Under the pieces are notes generated by a model. That model had not been told where the DNA came from, ran no database searches, and saw only the letters and a program-made list of their open reading frames with translations. The translations under genes and the position numbers were made by a program. Below, one piece after another: positions 13,617-21,607 of a DNA stretch of 43,152 nt (the first letter of the stretch is position 1; each line of letters starts with the position of its first letter). Source of the stretch: a virus; IMG/VR virus record IMGVR_UViG_3300002917_000003, positions 1 to 43,152 of that record; one strand, 5' to 3'.

Positions 13617-14189
13617 ATGCGACCTACTCCATTGATCGAACTTACTTGCAAATGGTGTGATAAGCCTTTTAAGGTAAAATTCAAGTACCGAGAACAGAAG
13701 TTTTGTTCTTTGGCCTGCACTGGTCACTATGGCAATAGAAATAAAGTTAATAAGTTTCAGAAACCTTGTAAGATATGTAGTAAACCGCTTACTACTATTC
13801 CTTCCCGCGTTGCTAAGGGTAGAGGAAAATACTGTTCTAAAGAATGTTACACGGTTGCTATGAAAGGTGTACCTCACGCATCTCCTAGTGAAGAAACTAA
13901 AATGAAACTTTCTGAACAAAGACGAGGTAAATTGAATCCAGCTTTTAAACATGGGGAATCGGAATCCATGAGTCAATACAATAGCCGATTCAATAAAATG
14001 CTTAAAGATAAAATTATGACACGAGATAACCACCAATGTAATTGGTGTGGAGTTAAAAATAAAAGATTGGTTGTTCATCATCTTGACCATAATAAATTAA
14101 ATAACGATTATAAAAATTTAATAACTTTATGTATTCATTGTCACTCCAGTTATCATAGACAATACGAGTGGGACAATGGCCTTCGCTAA
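13617..14189 (+). CDS. HNH endonuclease with zinc-finger N-terminus, 190 aa
   Basis: Plus strand in a minus-strand region. Two Cys4-like fingers (CKWCDKPF...FCSLAC; CKICSKPL...YCSKEC) and a basic linker (EETKMKLSEQRRGKLNPAF, of the NUMOD3 kind) precede the nuclease. The HNH core is at residues 131-180: TRDNHQCNWCG, LVVHHLDHNKLNN, LITLCIHCHSSYH. Probably a free-standing homing endonuclease. Its last 63 bases overlap, in antisense, the end of the nozzle gene. Confidence 0.9.
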   Translation: MRPTPLIELTCKWCDKPFKVKFKYREQKFCSLACTGHYGNRNKVNKFQKPCKICSKPLTTIPSRVAKGRGKYCSKECYTVAMKGVPHASPSEETKMKLSEQRRGKLNPAFKHGESESMSQYNSRFNKMLKDKIMTRDNHQCNWCGVKNKRLVVHHLDHNKLNNDYKNLITLCIHCHSSYHRQYEWDNGLR

Positions 14190-16142
14190 TAGGACGAGGA
14201 GTAAGACCTGTTTCCATTGCGAGGGTCTAACTCCACCCCCGATTATATTGGCATCCCCCCGAATACCTAAAAGTTCATAATTATCCGCGCTAGTGGTTGT
14301 TGTAACTGTTATTTGCATAATTCGGGCTATCATATTTAATTCTCTCCATTTGATTGTTTGCTGAGTGTTGATGCCTCCTCCTCCAACTAGACTAGTTCCC
14401 CAGATTGCTGTTCCCCAGATATCCGCCCCCCAGCCTGAATTTCCTGTTACTGGCGTAACGGTAAAGGATTTGGCTGTTACTGTTGAGCCACTTCGCTGTT
14501 CCAGCCGGATAGAAACCGCGACAGATCCGGTAATGTTTCTAAACTGCACAAAGATATTTTTAATGTTCTTAAAGAGCGACCAGTCTCCAAAATCCTCCTG
14601 GCGGGTTCTAAGAATGGTTTGTATCGCCACTCCGTTATCATCAGGAAATGTCTTATTATATTCCTGTACATTTGTATCATTGACATCTCCATAAAGCAAA
14701 TGCTGGTCTGAATTACTATCCGTGTAGACCTCGTAGACATTTGCATCCCGCGTCCATGGCCCCATCCACGCGCTTCTTTCAACGTCATAGGTCATTCCCT
14801 GTCCCAGCCCTGGAAACGCGATGATATACTTTTTTAAGTAATACGCGGCGCAGGCATTTTGTTTCTGCGTTGTTGTTAAATTATCAAAGAACGGCCTGAT
14901 CTTTAAATATAACGGATTGGCTCTAAGTAAATCTGAGAGATATCCTAACTGATATCCAAGGCTGTATAATCCATCCCGCGCCATGAAATAAATATCATTC
15001 TCAACACTGGTAATTGAGCGGGGGGCTACGCATCCATACGATGCGGTAACTAACTGCACAACTGGTACAAGAATTGTGAAATTGCCCGCTGTTATCTCAG
15101 TTAAGAAAATCTGCCAGATACTCCGTTGTTTAAAAACGACAACTCTGTCTCGAAATGCCGCAAGTCCTGTCACATTGTCTCCCGCGTCCGGTTCGATAAG
15201 AATCGAGTTTCCCCCATTAGCAATGTCGTACCGCTCCTGCAGGGGTACGTGACCTGAAATAACAACCATAGAAGGACTGCCTGCGATCCCTGCCATAACT
15301 AGTCTATCCTGCAGTCTGACGATATATTTGGCTGTCGGGCCTCCTGTTGAATCAACTATTGGAGGATAGACAAAGTCTGCCGTATTTACTAAACCAGTAT
15401 CATCATAGGTTGTTGCCTGCGGCCCCACTCCCGCAATAAACTTCTCATTTCCCGGATCACGTCCGTAGACGTTAAATCCCTGCAGGATAGAGGCCGTTGA
15501 AACCCCTGTCCACGTTAAACGAATTGTCCCTCCCGCTACTCCTCCCAGTGCTGCTGGCTGATTGTTAAGGATAAACTCAGTTGATGCAAGCGTTTCCCCA
15601 ACTTGTGAGATAGCGCTCACCCGATATCCTTTACTTGTTGTTCCTGAAGCTCCTGAGAGATTGGTTGCTGAGACAATTACCGGAATAGCAATCGTTGAGA
15701 AACCTACCAGAGTTGGCGAGGAATACTTCGCCAGTGGTCTGACTCCGTCAACCAAATACATGGTGTTATTTAATTGAGCCATATACATATTATTTCCGCT
15801 GGCCCATGATACGCCTGTTAAAGTGCTATAGCTGGCTCCTGATTTTTTGGTCAAATACCCTGCGTCAGTAAAGCCGAGTAATTCATTTGTCCCGTCTGAT
15901 TTATAAAATCCCCTGAGTCCGCGGACTGCTCCGGTGGCCGCTCCTGCCTGATAATACAAGGAGGTTCCCCATCGTTTCGTTGGGACTCCCCGCCCAATAA
16001 GGTATAAATCATCGGCTTGTGCAAGTTCATTGTCTGCAATTTCATTTTCCCGTAATAGCTTATTTAATCCACCAACAAAGGTTGTCCAGTTAAATGGAAT
16101 TAACTTTTTTGGTTTGTAAGTTACTGGTGGTAAAACTATCAT
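14127..16142 (-). CDS. Tail nozzle / beta-propeller protein, 671 aa
   Basis: Starts MIVLPPVTYKPKKLIPFNWT. Repeated blade-like units occur (GVPTKRWGTSLYY, LLGFTDAGYLTKKSG, NNMYMAQLNNTMYLVDG, DRVVVFKQRSIWQIFL, DIYFMARDGLYSLGYQLG), as in the tube or nozzle proteins of SU10- and P22-like short tails. It directly follows the putative adaptor gene, as in those phages. The last ~20 residues (LAKAIVPLVLSMI...) are hydrophobic and are encoded antisense to the HNH gene, so the native C-terminus was probably replaced when the HNH gene inserted. Confidence 0.65.
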   Translation of the reverse strand: MIVLPPVTYKPKKLIPFNWTTFVGGLNKLLRENEIADNELAQADDLYLIGRGVPTKRWGTSLYYQAGAATGAVRGLRGFYKSDGTNELLGFTDAGYLTKKSGASYSTLTGVSWASGNNMYMAQLNNTMYLVDGVRPLAKYSSPTLVGFSTIAIPVIVSATNLSGASGTTSKGYRVSAISQVGETLASTEFILNNQPAALGGVAGGTIRLTWTGVSTASILQGFNVYGRDPGNEKFIAGVGPQATTYDDTGLVNTADFVYPPIVDSTGGPTAKYIVRLQDRLVMAGIAGSPSMVVISGHVPLQERYDIANGGNSILIEPDAGDNVTGLAAFRDRVVVFKQRSIWQIFLTEITAGNFTILVPVVQLVTASYGCVAPRSITSVENDIYFMARDGLYSLGYQLGYLSDLLRANPLYLKIRPFFDNLTTTQKQNACAAYYLKKYIIAFPGLGQGMTYDVERSAWMGPWTRDANVYEVYTDSNSDQHLLYGDVNDTNVQEYNKTFPDDNGVAIQTILRTRQEDFGDWSLFKNIKNIFVQFRNITGSVAVSIRLEQRSGSTVTAKSFTVTPVTGNSGWGADIWGTAIWGTSLVGGGGINTQQTIKWRELNMIARIMQITVTTTTSADNYELLGIRGDANIIGGGVRPSQWKQVLLLVLLAKAIVPLVLSMITGVTMNT

Positions 16143-16148
16143 ACATAC

Positions 16149-16895
16149 TTAAGCTATCCAAGGTTGTCCGTCAGTCGAATCGCCCCAACGAAAATCTCCA
16201 AAACGTGTCTGTTCAATTGTTTTTACCCGATCATAGGTACTTGCTTCACTAAAGGTATTCTCATAATCAATCATTTGTCCTAAGATGCGTTCTGATTCCG
16301 ACTTCATTTCAGGAAATCTGTCATCCTGTCGCACTTCCCATAAGTAAGCCAAAGAACGCTTAATGACATACATAGGGTTAGGGATCTCACAAATATCTGC
16401 AGGGGATGCAAGCGATTGAAAAGATCGGTAGTAAGGCACAAGAACTGACGCGCCGCTTGCTAACGTAGGCGCGTGAATAAACATTGTATAGTTTGCCCTT
16501 GGATTTCCCCATACTTCAACCCATCGATCAGGACTGCTTATACCACCCGTATTCCCTCCCCGATTAGTTAAGGAAAATTGAGACTTTTCCTGCGGTCTGA
16601 CTTCGGGAAAACGATCAGTTGTTGACCCATCCCATACAATAAGGGGGAATGAAGCTATTTTTCGAAAATCCAGAGGCAGAGCAATTGAAGCGTTTCCTGT
16701 TGAGGTTGAAACAAGAACAGAATATTCATTGTATAAAACTTGCCAATCATACGCCTCCTGCCACTCAGTCATGGCCATATTGATAAATTTTAGTCGCAAA
16801 GCATAATCCGTACTTGAAATATCAGAAGTTACGGGGTCTTGATCTGCTAACGCAGCTATGCGACTTTGGATTTCGTCTACGCTGATGACTGACAT
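16149..16895 (-). CDS. Head-tail adaptor protein, 248 aa
   Basis: Start chosen at ATG 16895 (MSVISVDEIQSRIAALADQD), which has GAGG five bases upstream; a GTG at 16961 would overlap the previous gene and lacks a ribosome binding site. The N-terminal helices (residues 1-60: DYALRLKFINMAMTEWQEAYDW) are typical of podovirus adaptors that dock on the portal. A beta domain follows (STGNASIALPLDFRKIASF), then C-terminal helices (YVIKRSLAYLWEVRQDDRFPEM). Its place next to the nozzle supports the call. Confidence 0.65.
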   Translation of the reverse strand: MSVISVDEIQSRIAALADQDPVTSDISSTDYALRLKFINMAMTEWQEAYDWQVLYNEYSVLVSTSTGNASIALPLDFRKIASFPLIVWDGSTTDRFPEVRPQEKSQFSLTNRGGNTGGISSPDRWVEVWGNPRANYTMFIHAPTLASGASVLVPYYRSFQSLASPADICEIPNPMYVIKRSLAYLWEVRQDDRFPEMKSESERILGQMIDYENTFSEASTYDRVKTIEQTRFGDFRWGDSTDGQPWIA

Positions 16896-16953
16896 AATTA
16901 CCTCAATCAACCCTCCACGTATGGGTATGAAGGGCTGAAAGCGATAAGCAAGA

Positions 16954-17343
16954 TCAGCCACGAGCTGCTGCTGTTACTGATCCTGAAGGTAATACTGGAA
17001 TCCATCCAAGCGTTACACCATCGGGATACGCAACACGAATTGCTCCTGTTCCTACAACTGCTCCTGTCGTAAACAGAATAGTGGTACAAGAAACAAAGCT
17101 CTGTCCAAGAAGCTGGAAAGCTGGTGCTGAAGCTGTTGAGCCAAGTCCCAGTGCGAGAAGAGCAACCGTTGGCGAGCCAACAGTCAGTGCTTGCACGCTT
17201 AGTGCGACTCCTTCTGTTGCGCTGGACTTAAAAGTTACACCAGGTGCGACTGATGAGCCTGCATTACCCGCAAGACCAATCATACGCGTATCAGACGTAA
17301 AATCTGCTCCTGGACTTGCTGCTAAGTTTGGTAAATTTGCCAT
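16954..17343 (-). CDS. Small Ala/Gly/Thr-rich structural protein, 129 aa
   Basis: ATG 17343 with GGGTGAT upstream. MANLPNLAASPGADFTSDTR is followed by Ala/Val/Gly/Thr-rich strands (GVALSVQALTVGSPTVALLALGLG) and no charged clusters, like a small beta decoration or tail-knob protein. Its stop overlaps a poor alternative start of the adaptor gene. No family recognised. Confidence 0.55.
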   Translation of the reverse strand: MANLPNLAASPGADFTSDTRMIGLAGNAGSSVAPGVTFKSSATEGVALSVQALTVGSPTVALLALGLGSTASAPAFQLLGQSFVSCTTILFTTGAVVGTGAIRVAYPDGVTLGWIPVLPSGSVTAAARG

Positions 17344-17371
17344 AATGTATCACCCGACCTTTTCCTAAATG

Positions 17372-17668
17372 TTAGGTAAACGTTCCATTTGCATAAAATG
17401 TATGTTCTAATTCATCTGCTCTTGTTGAAGGGCCTGCGCCATTCGCTGCCCAGAAGGTACTCCCCGCGTCAGAGAGTTTTCGATTAACTGTCGCTCCATC
17501 AGTATTCTTATTCTCATAATAAGCGATCTCGTCTGATTTACGTTTAATTCCTCCTGTTTGGGAAAAAAGTGTCTGTTCCATATCATTCATCCGTAAAGGC
17601 GCGGTAGTACCACTCACTTTGCGGGCTAATGCTTCTATTCTTGCTTGGTGGTAGTACGTTAATGCCAT
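17372..17668 (-). CDS. Small virion-region protein, 98 aa
   Basis: Start at ATG 17668 (MALTYYHQARIEALARKVSG). An upstream start at 17686 lies inside the hairpin and was rejected. Helical N-terminus, then polar (MNDMEQTLFSQTGGIKRKSD), and two short similar segments near the end (DAGSTFWAANG, ELEHTFYANG). It sits behind promoter, hairpin and U-tract. The ribosome binding site GAGAAGAAG lies on the far side of the hairpin. Confidence 0.6.
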   Translation of the reverse strand: MALTYYHQARIEALARKVSGTTAPLRMNDMEQTLFSQTGGIKRKSDEIAYYENKNTDGATVNRKLSDAGSTFWAANGAGPSTRADELEHTFYANGTFT

Positions 17669-17699
17669 AAAATAAAATAGCCACACAATTTGTGTGGCT
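17669..17699 (-). terminator. Terminator-like hairpin with U-tract abutting an ATG
   Basis: AGCCACAC-(5)-GTGTGGCT (17699-17679), followed on the minus strand by TATTTTATTTT and at once ATG 17668. It is a textbook intrinsic terminator in form but lies between promoter and gene, as at 10856-10890. The bases before ATGGC are nearly the same in both cases. Confidence 0.65.
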
Positions 17700-17719
17700 T
17701 CTTCTCAAATACCAAGTTA

Positions 17720-17748
17720 TTTATACTCTACTTTTTAATTCCTGTCAA
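17720..17748 (-). promoter_or_regulatory. Strong sigma70-type promoter
   Basis: TTGACA (17748-17743), 17 bases, TATAAA (17725-17720) on the minus strand, starting two bases after the stop of the LamG-like gene. Expected +1 near 17713, with a ~45-base leader that contains the hairpin. Confidence 0.8.
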
Positions 17749-17749
17749 T

Positions 17750-19021
17750 CTAAAAGAAATTTTCAGGACCTTTAATACCGCCTTCTAACCATTTACCAAT
17801 TCCTGCAGGACCACCAGTGCTCGCTACAACCGGTGTTGAATCAACTGATACCCAAACCGTTGAAATATCTGCTGCATTTGTGTTAGTTGTTGAAATATTA
17901 TAGCCAACCTGTGCCGTATCCAACAATGCCTTAGTCCAAGCTGCGGCATCAGGATTTTGATATGTAATAAGAGGATAATTTCTTGGTGCAGCATTTGCAT
18001 TTGTACTCCATGCAGTTTGATTAGGAGTAATAGCAACACTTGAAGAAACTGTACCACCTGTAACTTTTTTAATACGTACTTTGAATGATGCTTCTGAAGC
18101 AGCTACCGCTGCATTATATCTTACGCCAACCATAACAACATTAATCGTATCGCCCGATCCAATAGAGGAAGGAGTTGCAGTCATTTTAAAATCATCAATA
18201 TCGGTATTAAGTACCCCTCCATTATATGAAGTGGCATCATCAGGCGTTACTTCTTTTACCCGAGTATAATTGTTTGCCGCTCCTGCTGTTCCACCGACTG
18301 CTACAGTAAATGAATTATTATCTCCTGCAGCATTAGGCTGAAGATGAACAATCTGTCCAGCTCCTGGGTAGGAAGTTTGATTTGCCCCCGTTGAATCATT
18401 AATAGCTATATCATCAAAAAAGAATACTCCCGCTGTCGCAATATCGTTACTTACGTCTAAATTTCCCCCTATAGAAAGCGAGTTAGGAGCATCACCGCCA
18501 AAAACAGTTATGTTTGAAGCTGTAGCAAAAACTGAATTACTAAGTCTTCCTTCAATAATGGTTGCTCCCGCACCTCCTGTGCCATCAAATTTAATTTCTA
18601 AAGAATACCATGTGTTTGCCGCTAAAACTGAAGACGCAGAACCTATTTGCGTAACACCGATGCTACTGCTTTCATAAACAAGAATAAGAGACCCATTTGT
18701 TTGTAATTTAATCATAGTAGTTGAAGCCCCATTTGCCAACGATCCATCAACCAAACCAAAAATTCCCGTTGTAGCATCAGGAAGAGTTGAATATCTAAAA
18801 TAGACTCGACCAAAAATTGGACCATTTGTAATGCTCGCACTAAATTGAAAATTAGCTCCTCTAGCTGTTGAAGCTACTAAACCATTTGTTGTTAATGCGT
18901 AAACCCCTGTCCTTACTGTTGACGTTTGGATAGAAGCATTGGTAATAGTTGTCCATTCAACGTCCGCCGCTGTACTATTTAATTCAAATCCTGATTGCCA
19001 AATCCTTGCGATATTAAACAA
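17750..19021 (-). CDS. LamG/concanavalin-like tail protein, 420-423 aa
   Basis: Opens with ARIWQSGFELNS and runs through a ~200-residue lectin-like beta sandwich (VYFRYSTLPDATTGIFGLVDG, NTWYSLEIKFDGTGGAGATIIEGRL, AGVFFFDDIAINDS). Such folds bind glycans in tail appendages. The C-terminal 180 residues form a second beta domain. The reading frame opens at TTG 19021, but this touches the ribosome binding site AAGGAGG with no spacer. ATC at 19012, nine bases downstream, has normal spacing and gives MARIWQSGFELNS, a more usual N-terminus. Confidence 0.75.
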   Translation of the reverse strand: MFNIARIWQSGFELNSTAADVEWTTITNASIQTSTVRTGVYALTTNGLVASTARGANFQFSASITNGPIFGRVYFRYSTLPDATTGIFGLVDGSLANGASTTMIKLQTNGSLILVYESSSIGVTQIGSASSVLAANTWYSLEIKFDGTGGAGATIIEGRLSNSVFATASNITVFGGDAPNSLSIGGNLDVSNDIATAGVFFFDDIAINDSTGANQTSYPGAGQIVHLQPNAAGDNNSFTVAVGGTAGAANNYTRVKEVTPDDATSYNGGVLNTDIDDFKMTATPSSIGSGDTINVVMVGVRYNAAVAASEASFKVRIKKVTGGTVSSSVAITPNQTAWSTNANAAPRNYPLITYQNPDAAAWTKALLDTAQVGYNISTTNTNAADISTVWVSVDSTPVVASTGGPAGIGKWLEGGIKGPENFF

Positions 19022-19033
19022 CCTCCTTTCATA

Positions 19034-20479
19034 TTAAGCAAACCTCACATTTAACCCTATACTAACAGTTGCTGTTGAACCATTTATAACTGCGGTTAAC
19101 CCATCATCAGCAAGTCCCCATTGAGAACCACTCTCCCCAAAAAATTCTATAAACCCGCCCGTGGTTGAAAGGGAAGTAAAAGGAATAACTGCAGCTGTAG
19201 CGGTAGCTATATTTGCCCGATAGAATCCAATTTCTCCTCTTCCAAGAGAAGAAACATGAAGAGTCTTAACAAATATTTTCTGTCCTGAGGGAGGGATTAC
19301 AATTGTCGCTACTCCTACTGCTGAAATAATTGTAGCTAGCGAAGTGTAACCGGAAGAGAAAGTGGGAACTGTGGTTACGAGTCCAATAAACCCCTTTGGA
19401 TCAGAAAGGGTAACCGTACCGATACCGCCTACGGTAACTAATCCAATATACGTTTTAGGATCTGGCCATGCCTGACCGTTTACCGCCGTAGTTAAACCTA
19501 TAAAGCCTTTGGGATCTGCTAAGGTAAGGGTTGATATGCCGCCAACGGTTACTAAACCTATAAAAGTTTTTGGGTCAGATGCTGCGCCCGTATTTACAAC
19601 AGCAAAGATCGTGGCAGAAGAAACAAGTGAACTAACGGTAACAAGTCCAATCCATCCTTTAGGATCGGCAGCAACTGTAGTTGTTAGCCCAATAAAACCT
19701 TTAGGATCAGCGAGGGTAACAGTTCCTATGCCTCCAACCGTCACTAACCCGATAAAGGTTTTTGAATCGGCAAGCGTTACTAGTCCCTTAATGCCAGTAA
19801 ATGACCCCGGATCAAGCGTTACGTTACCCGCCGCCTGATTTAACGCACCAGTAATAGTAACAAGCCCAATATATCCCTTAGGATCTGCCCAAGCTGTCCC
19901 TCCACCAATTGTAACCAATCCTATAAACCCCTTGCTGTCAACGATACCCCCGACTGATACGGATCCAATAAATGTCTTAGGGTCTGAAAGCGTTACGTTA
20001 CCGGTAATTCCTGTTTTAGATCCGGCATCTAAGGTAACATTACCACTAAACGTGGTTGAAATTGGCTGGGCAATTGAGACTAAGCCTATAAAGCCTTTGG
20101 GATCTGAGAGAGTTATTTGACTAATCCCGCCAATGGTTACAAGTCCAATAAACCCTTTAGAATCTACAATACCTCCAACGGAAACAGAACCAATGAAGGT
20201 TTTAGGATCAGATAAGGTCACATTTCCTACTGGGGAAACACTTGGTGTATTACCAACTGTTATGAGTCCGATAAAGATCTTAGGATCAACGGGACTAATC
20301 GTCACATTTCCCCGCAAGAAAACATGGGCAGCACCAGAGGCATTAGCTCCTGAATCAACAATCATCCCAACAGTAGCCCCGGAAGAACCATCAACTATCT
20401 TATTATAACCATAGTGAAGACTAGCAATCTGTTCTGTTGCTACAGTAGCTCCACTTCCAACTGATATATTTAATGGAAT
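19034..20479 (-). CDS. Repeat-rich tail protein with ~15 IGLVT units, 481 aa, probable AUU start
   Basis: Coding character extends upstream of the first ATG (20365): 38 more in-frame codons read IPLNISVGSGATVATEQIAS and onward. At their head GGAGG lies eight bases before ATT 20479. The only ATG near the ribosome binding site (20486) meets a stop at once. The body has about 15 repeats of the form (D/S)PK(G/T)(F/Y/W)IGLVT(V/I)GG with GNVTL spacers, probably a beta solenoid or fibre shaft. A ~100-residue C-terminal cap resembles a fibre-tip sandwich (GQKIFVKTLHVSSLGRGEIG). A one-base indel is the alternative to the AUU start. Confidence 0.7.
   Translation of the reverse strand: MPLNISVGSGATVATEQIASLHYGYNKIVDGSSGATVGMIVDSGANASGAAHVFLRGNVTISPVDPKIFIGLITVGNTPSVSPVGNVTLSDPKTFIGSVSVGGIVDSKGFIGLVTIGGISQITLSDPKGFIGLVSIAQPISTTFSGNVTLDAGSKTGITGNVTLSDPKTFIGSVSVGGIVDSKGFIGLVTIGGGTAWADPKGYIGLVTITGALNQAAGNVTLDPGSFTGIKGLVTLADSKTFIGLVTVGGIGTVTLADPKGFIGLTTTVAADPKGWIGLVTVSSLVSSATIFAVVNTGAASDPKTFIGLVTVGGISTLTLADPKGFIGLTTAVNGQAWPDPKTYIGLVTVGGIGTVTLSDPKGFIGLVTTVPTFSSGYTSLATIISAVGVATIVIPPSGQKIFVKTLHVSSLGRGEIGFYRANIATATAAVIPFTSLSTTGGFIEFFGESGSQWGLADDGLTAVINGSTATVSIGLNVRFA
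19370..20300 (-). repeat. Tandem ~39-75 bp coding repeats (DPKxFIGLVTVGG)
   Basis: About 15 imperfect copies of the same peptide block. The DNA copies differ at many silent positions, so the duplication is old or the DNA is selected against recombination. Two longer blocks repeat almost exactly (GNVTLSDPKTFIGSVSVGG followed by IVDSKGFIGLVTIGG, twice). Confidence 0.8.
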
Positions 20480-20500
20480 TTTACATCCCTCCTCTCTAGA

Positions 20501-20860
20501 TTATGTTACATCATTTGCGTATGTCATAGTCATTCCCATCCCGATTGGTATCGGCTGTCCCCGTTTTATATTTACTGGGGGTACTAAAATCGTAATATCC
20601 TGAGCGTATAAAAAGGTTAAGCCCATGCCTATTGGAATAGGCTGTCCCTTCAAAATCTTACGACCTCCGCCTCCACCGCCACTACTTCCCGTATTAAATC
20701 CATAATAGAATGCTCCTAAGAGTTTTGAATATAAGCCATTGGTTACCGCCACCATTGGCGCTTCTGCTTCTCCGTCTAAGGTGAACTGTGGAGCAGGAAC
20801 GCCAATGGTAACAGTAATTTCATCAAACTCTCCCGTTGCCCAATTAAATACATAAGCCAT
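20501..20860 (-). CDS. Small structural protein with duplicated C-terminal motif, 119 aa
   Basis: MAYVFNWATGEFDEITVTIG resembles small tail or capsid decoration proteins. A Gly6 linker at about residues 62-67 leads into two copies of (K/R)GQPIPIGMG followed by a YA(Q/N)D block. The downstream gene's ribosome binding site lies just after its stop. No family recognised. Confidence 0.6.
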   Translation of the reverse strand: MAYVFNWATGEFDEITVTIGVPAPQFTLDGEAEAPMVAVTNGLYSKLLGAFYYGFNTGSSGGGGGGRKILKGQPIPIGMGLTFLYAQDITILVPPVNIKRGQPIPIGMGMTMTYANDVT

Positions 20861-21177
20861 TATGAATACGTGGTTGTTGTTCTATTGTCCCACGCATCTG
20901 TTGCTATTTGAACTAAAATTACTCTATTGGAAGAATCATAAGTTAGCGCTTGTAATAACCAATTCGTATTGCTTGTTGTCGCCCCCATGATATTGTAACC
21001 CACATAAATAGGGTTTGCATCGGTACGAGAACCATAATCAAGTCTTTTCTGTGAAAGTGTTCCAGAAGGCACGTACTGCACTACAGACTTAGCTGCAATT
21101 GAATTTTCACCAAAAGGCATCTTATGCTCTTCGTAATCTATACTGGGCTGGATATTTCCTGAATGCTTTGAACTCAT
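20860..21177 (-). CDS. Small tail-region protein, 105 aa
   Basis: ATG 21177 overlaps the upstream stop by ATGA and is coupled. An internal Met at residue 20 (MPFGENSIAAKS) is an alternative start. The C-terminal part (PIYVGYNIMGATTSNTNWLLQALTYDSSNRVILVQIATDAWDNR) is a clear beta-strand pattern common in small phage structural proteins. No ligand or family assigned. Confidence 0.6.
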   Translation of the reverse strand: MSSKHSGNIQPSIDYEEHKMPFGENSIAAKSVVQYVPSGTLSQKRLDYGSRTDANPIYVGYNIMGATTSNTNWLLQALTYDSSNRVILVQIATDAWDNRTTTTYS

Positions 21178-21554
21178 ATAAGTTGTTGTTGTAATTCAAT
21201 TCTTCTACGTTGTAGATCTAAGTACGACCATTTATAAAGTTTTGTTACCATCTCTTTACCTGTAATATTTAATCCTAAGCGTTTACAAAGATCTTTAATT
21301 GCAAGAGCCTGTGTTAAACGATCATCGCTTTTAGTCTCCTGTTTTGCCCAATCAGTCAGAAAAGCTATTTTCTCCTGAATATGAGGTATTTTACGATCTG
21401 AGTAATCAATATCAAGCGTATCTGCCATTCGGTGATAGTTGATATCGTCTAAAGGGGTTAATACTTCTTGTCTATTAGTAAAAGCTTCTTCTTTTACTTC
21501 CTCTTTAGCTTCAGATTTTACTTCAGCTTGTTCTATTTGTTGTTCGTCTGTCAT
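21174..21554 (-). CDS. Acidic helical protein, 126 aa
   Basis: The N-terminal 25 residues are Glu/Lys-rich (EVKSEAKEEVKEEAF). The rest is helical with a C-terminal coiled coil (YLDLQRRRIELQQQLI). ATG 21554 follows another hairpin with T-rich run (21555-21584). It is the first tail-side gene after the glycosylation cargo. Function unknown; perhaps a chaperone or assembly protein. Confidence 0.55.
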   Translation of the reverse strand: MTDEQQIEQAEVKSEAKEEVKEEAFTNRQEVLTPLDDINYHRMADTLDIDYSDRKIPHIQEKIAFLTDWAKQETKSDDRLTQALAIKDLCKRLGLNITGKEMVTKLYKWSYLDLQRRRIELQQQLI

Positions 21555-21584
21555 AAATAATAAAAGCCACCAATTAAGACGGCT
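21555..21584 (-). terminator. Hairpin plus T-rich run before ATG 21554
   Basis: AGCCGTC pairs with GGTGGCT (two wobbles) around a six-base loop at 21584-21565, followed by TTTATTATTT and the ATG. It is 23 bases after the stop of the upstream glycosyltransferase, so it could end the cargo transcript. A weak promoter (TTGACT 21633-21628, 17 bases, TAAAAA) lies upstream. Confidence 0.5.
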
Positions 21585-21607
21585 TGTTCTACAATACCAC
21601 TCTCTTT

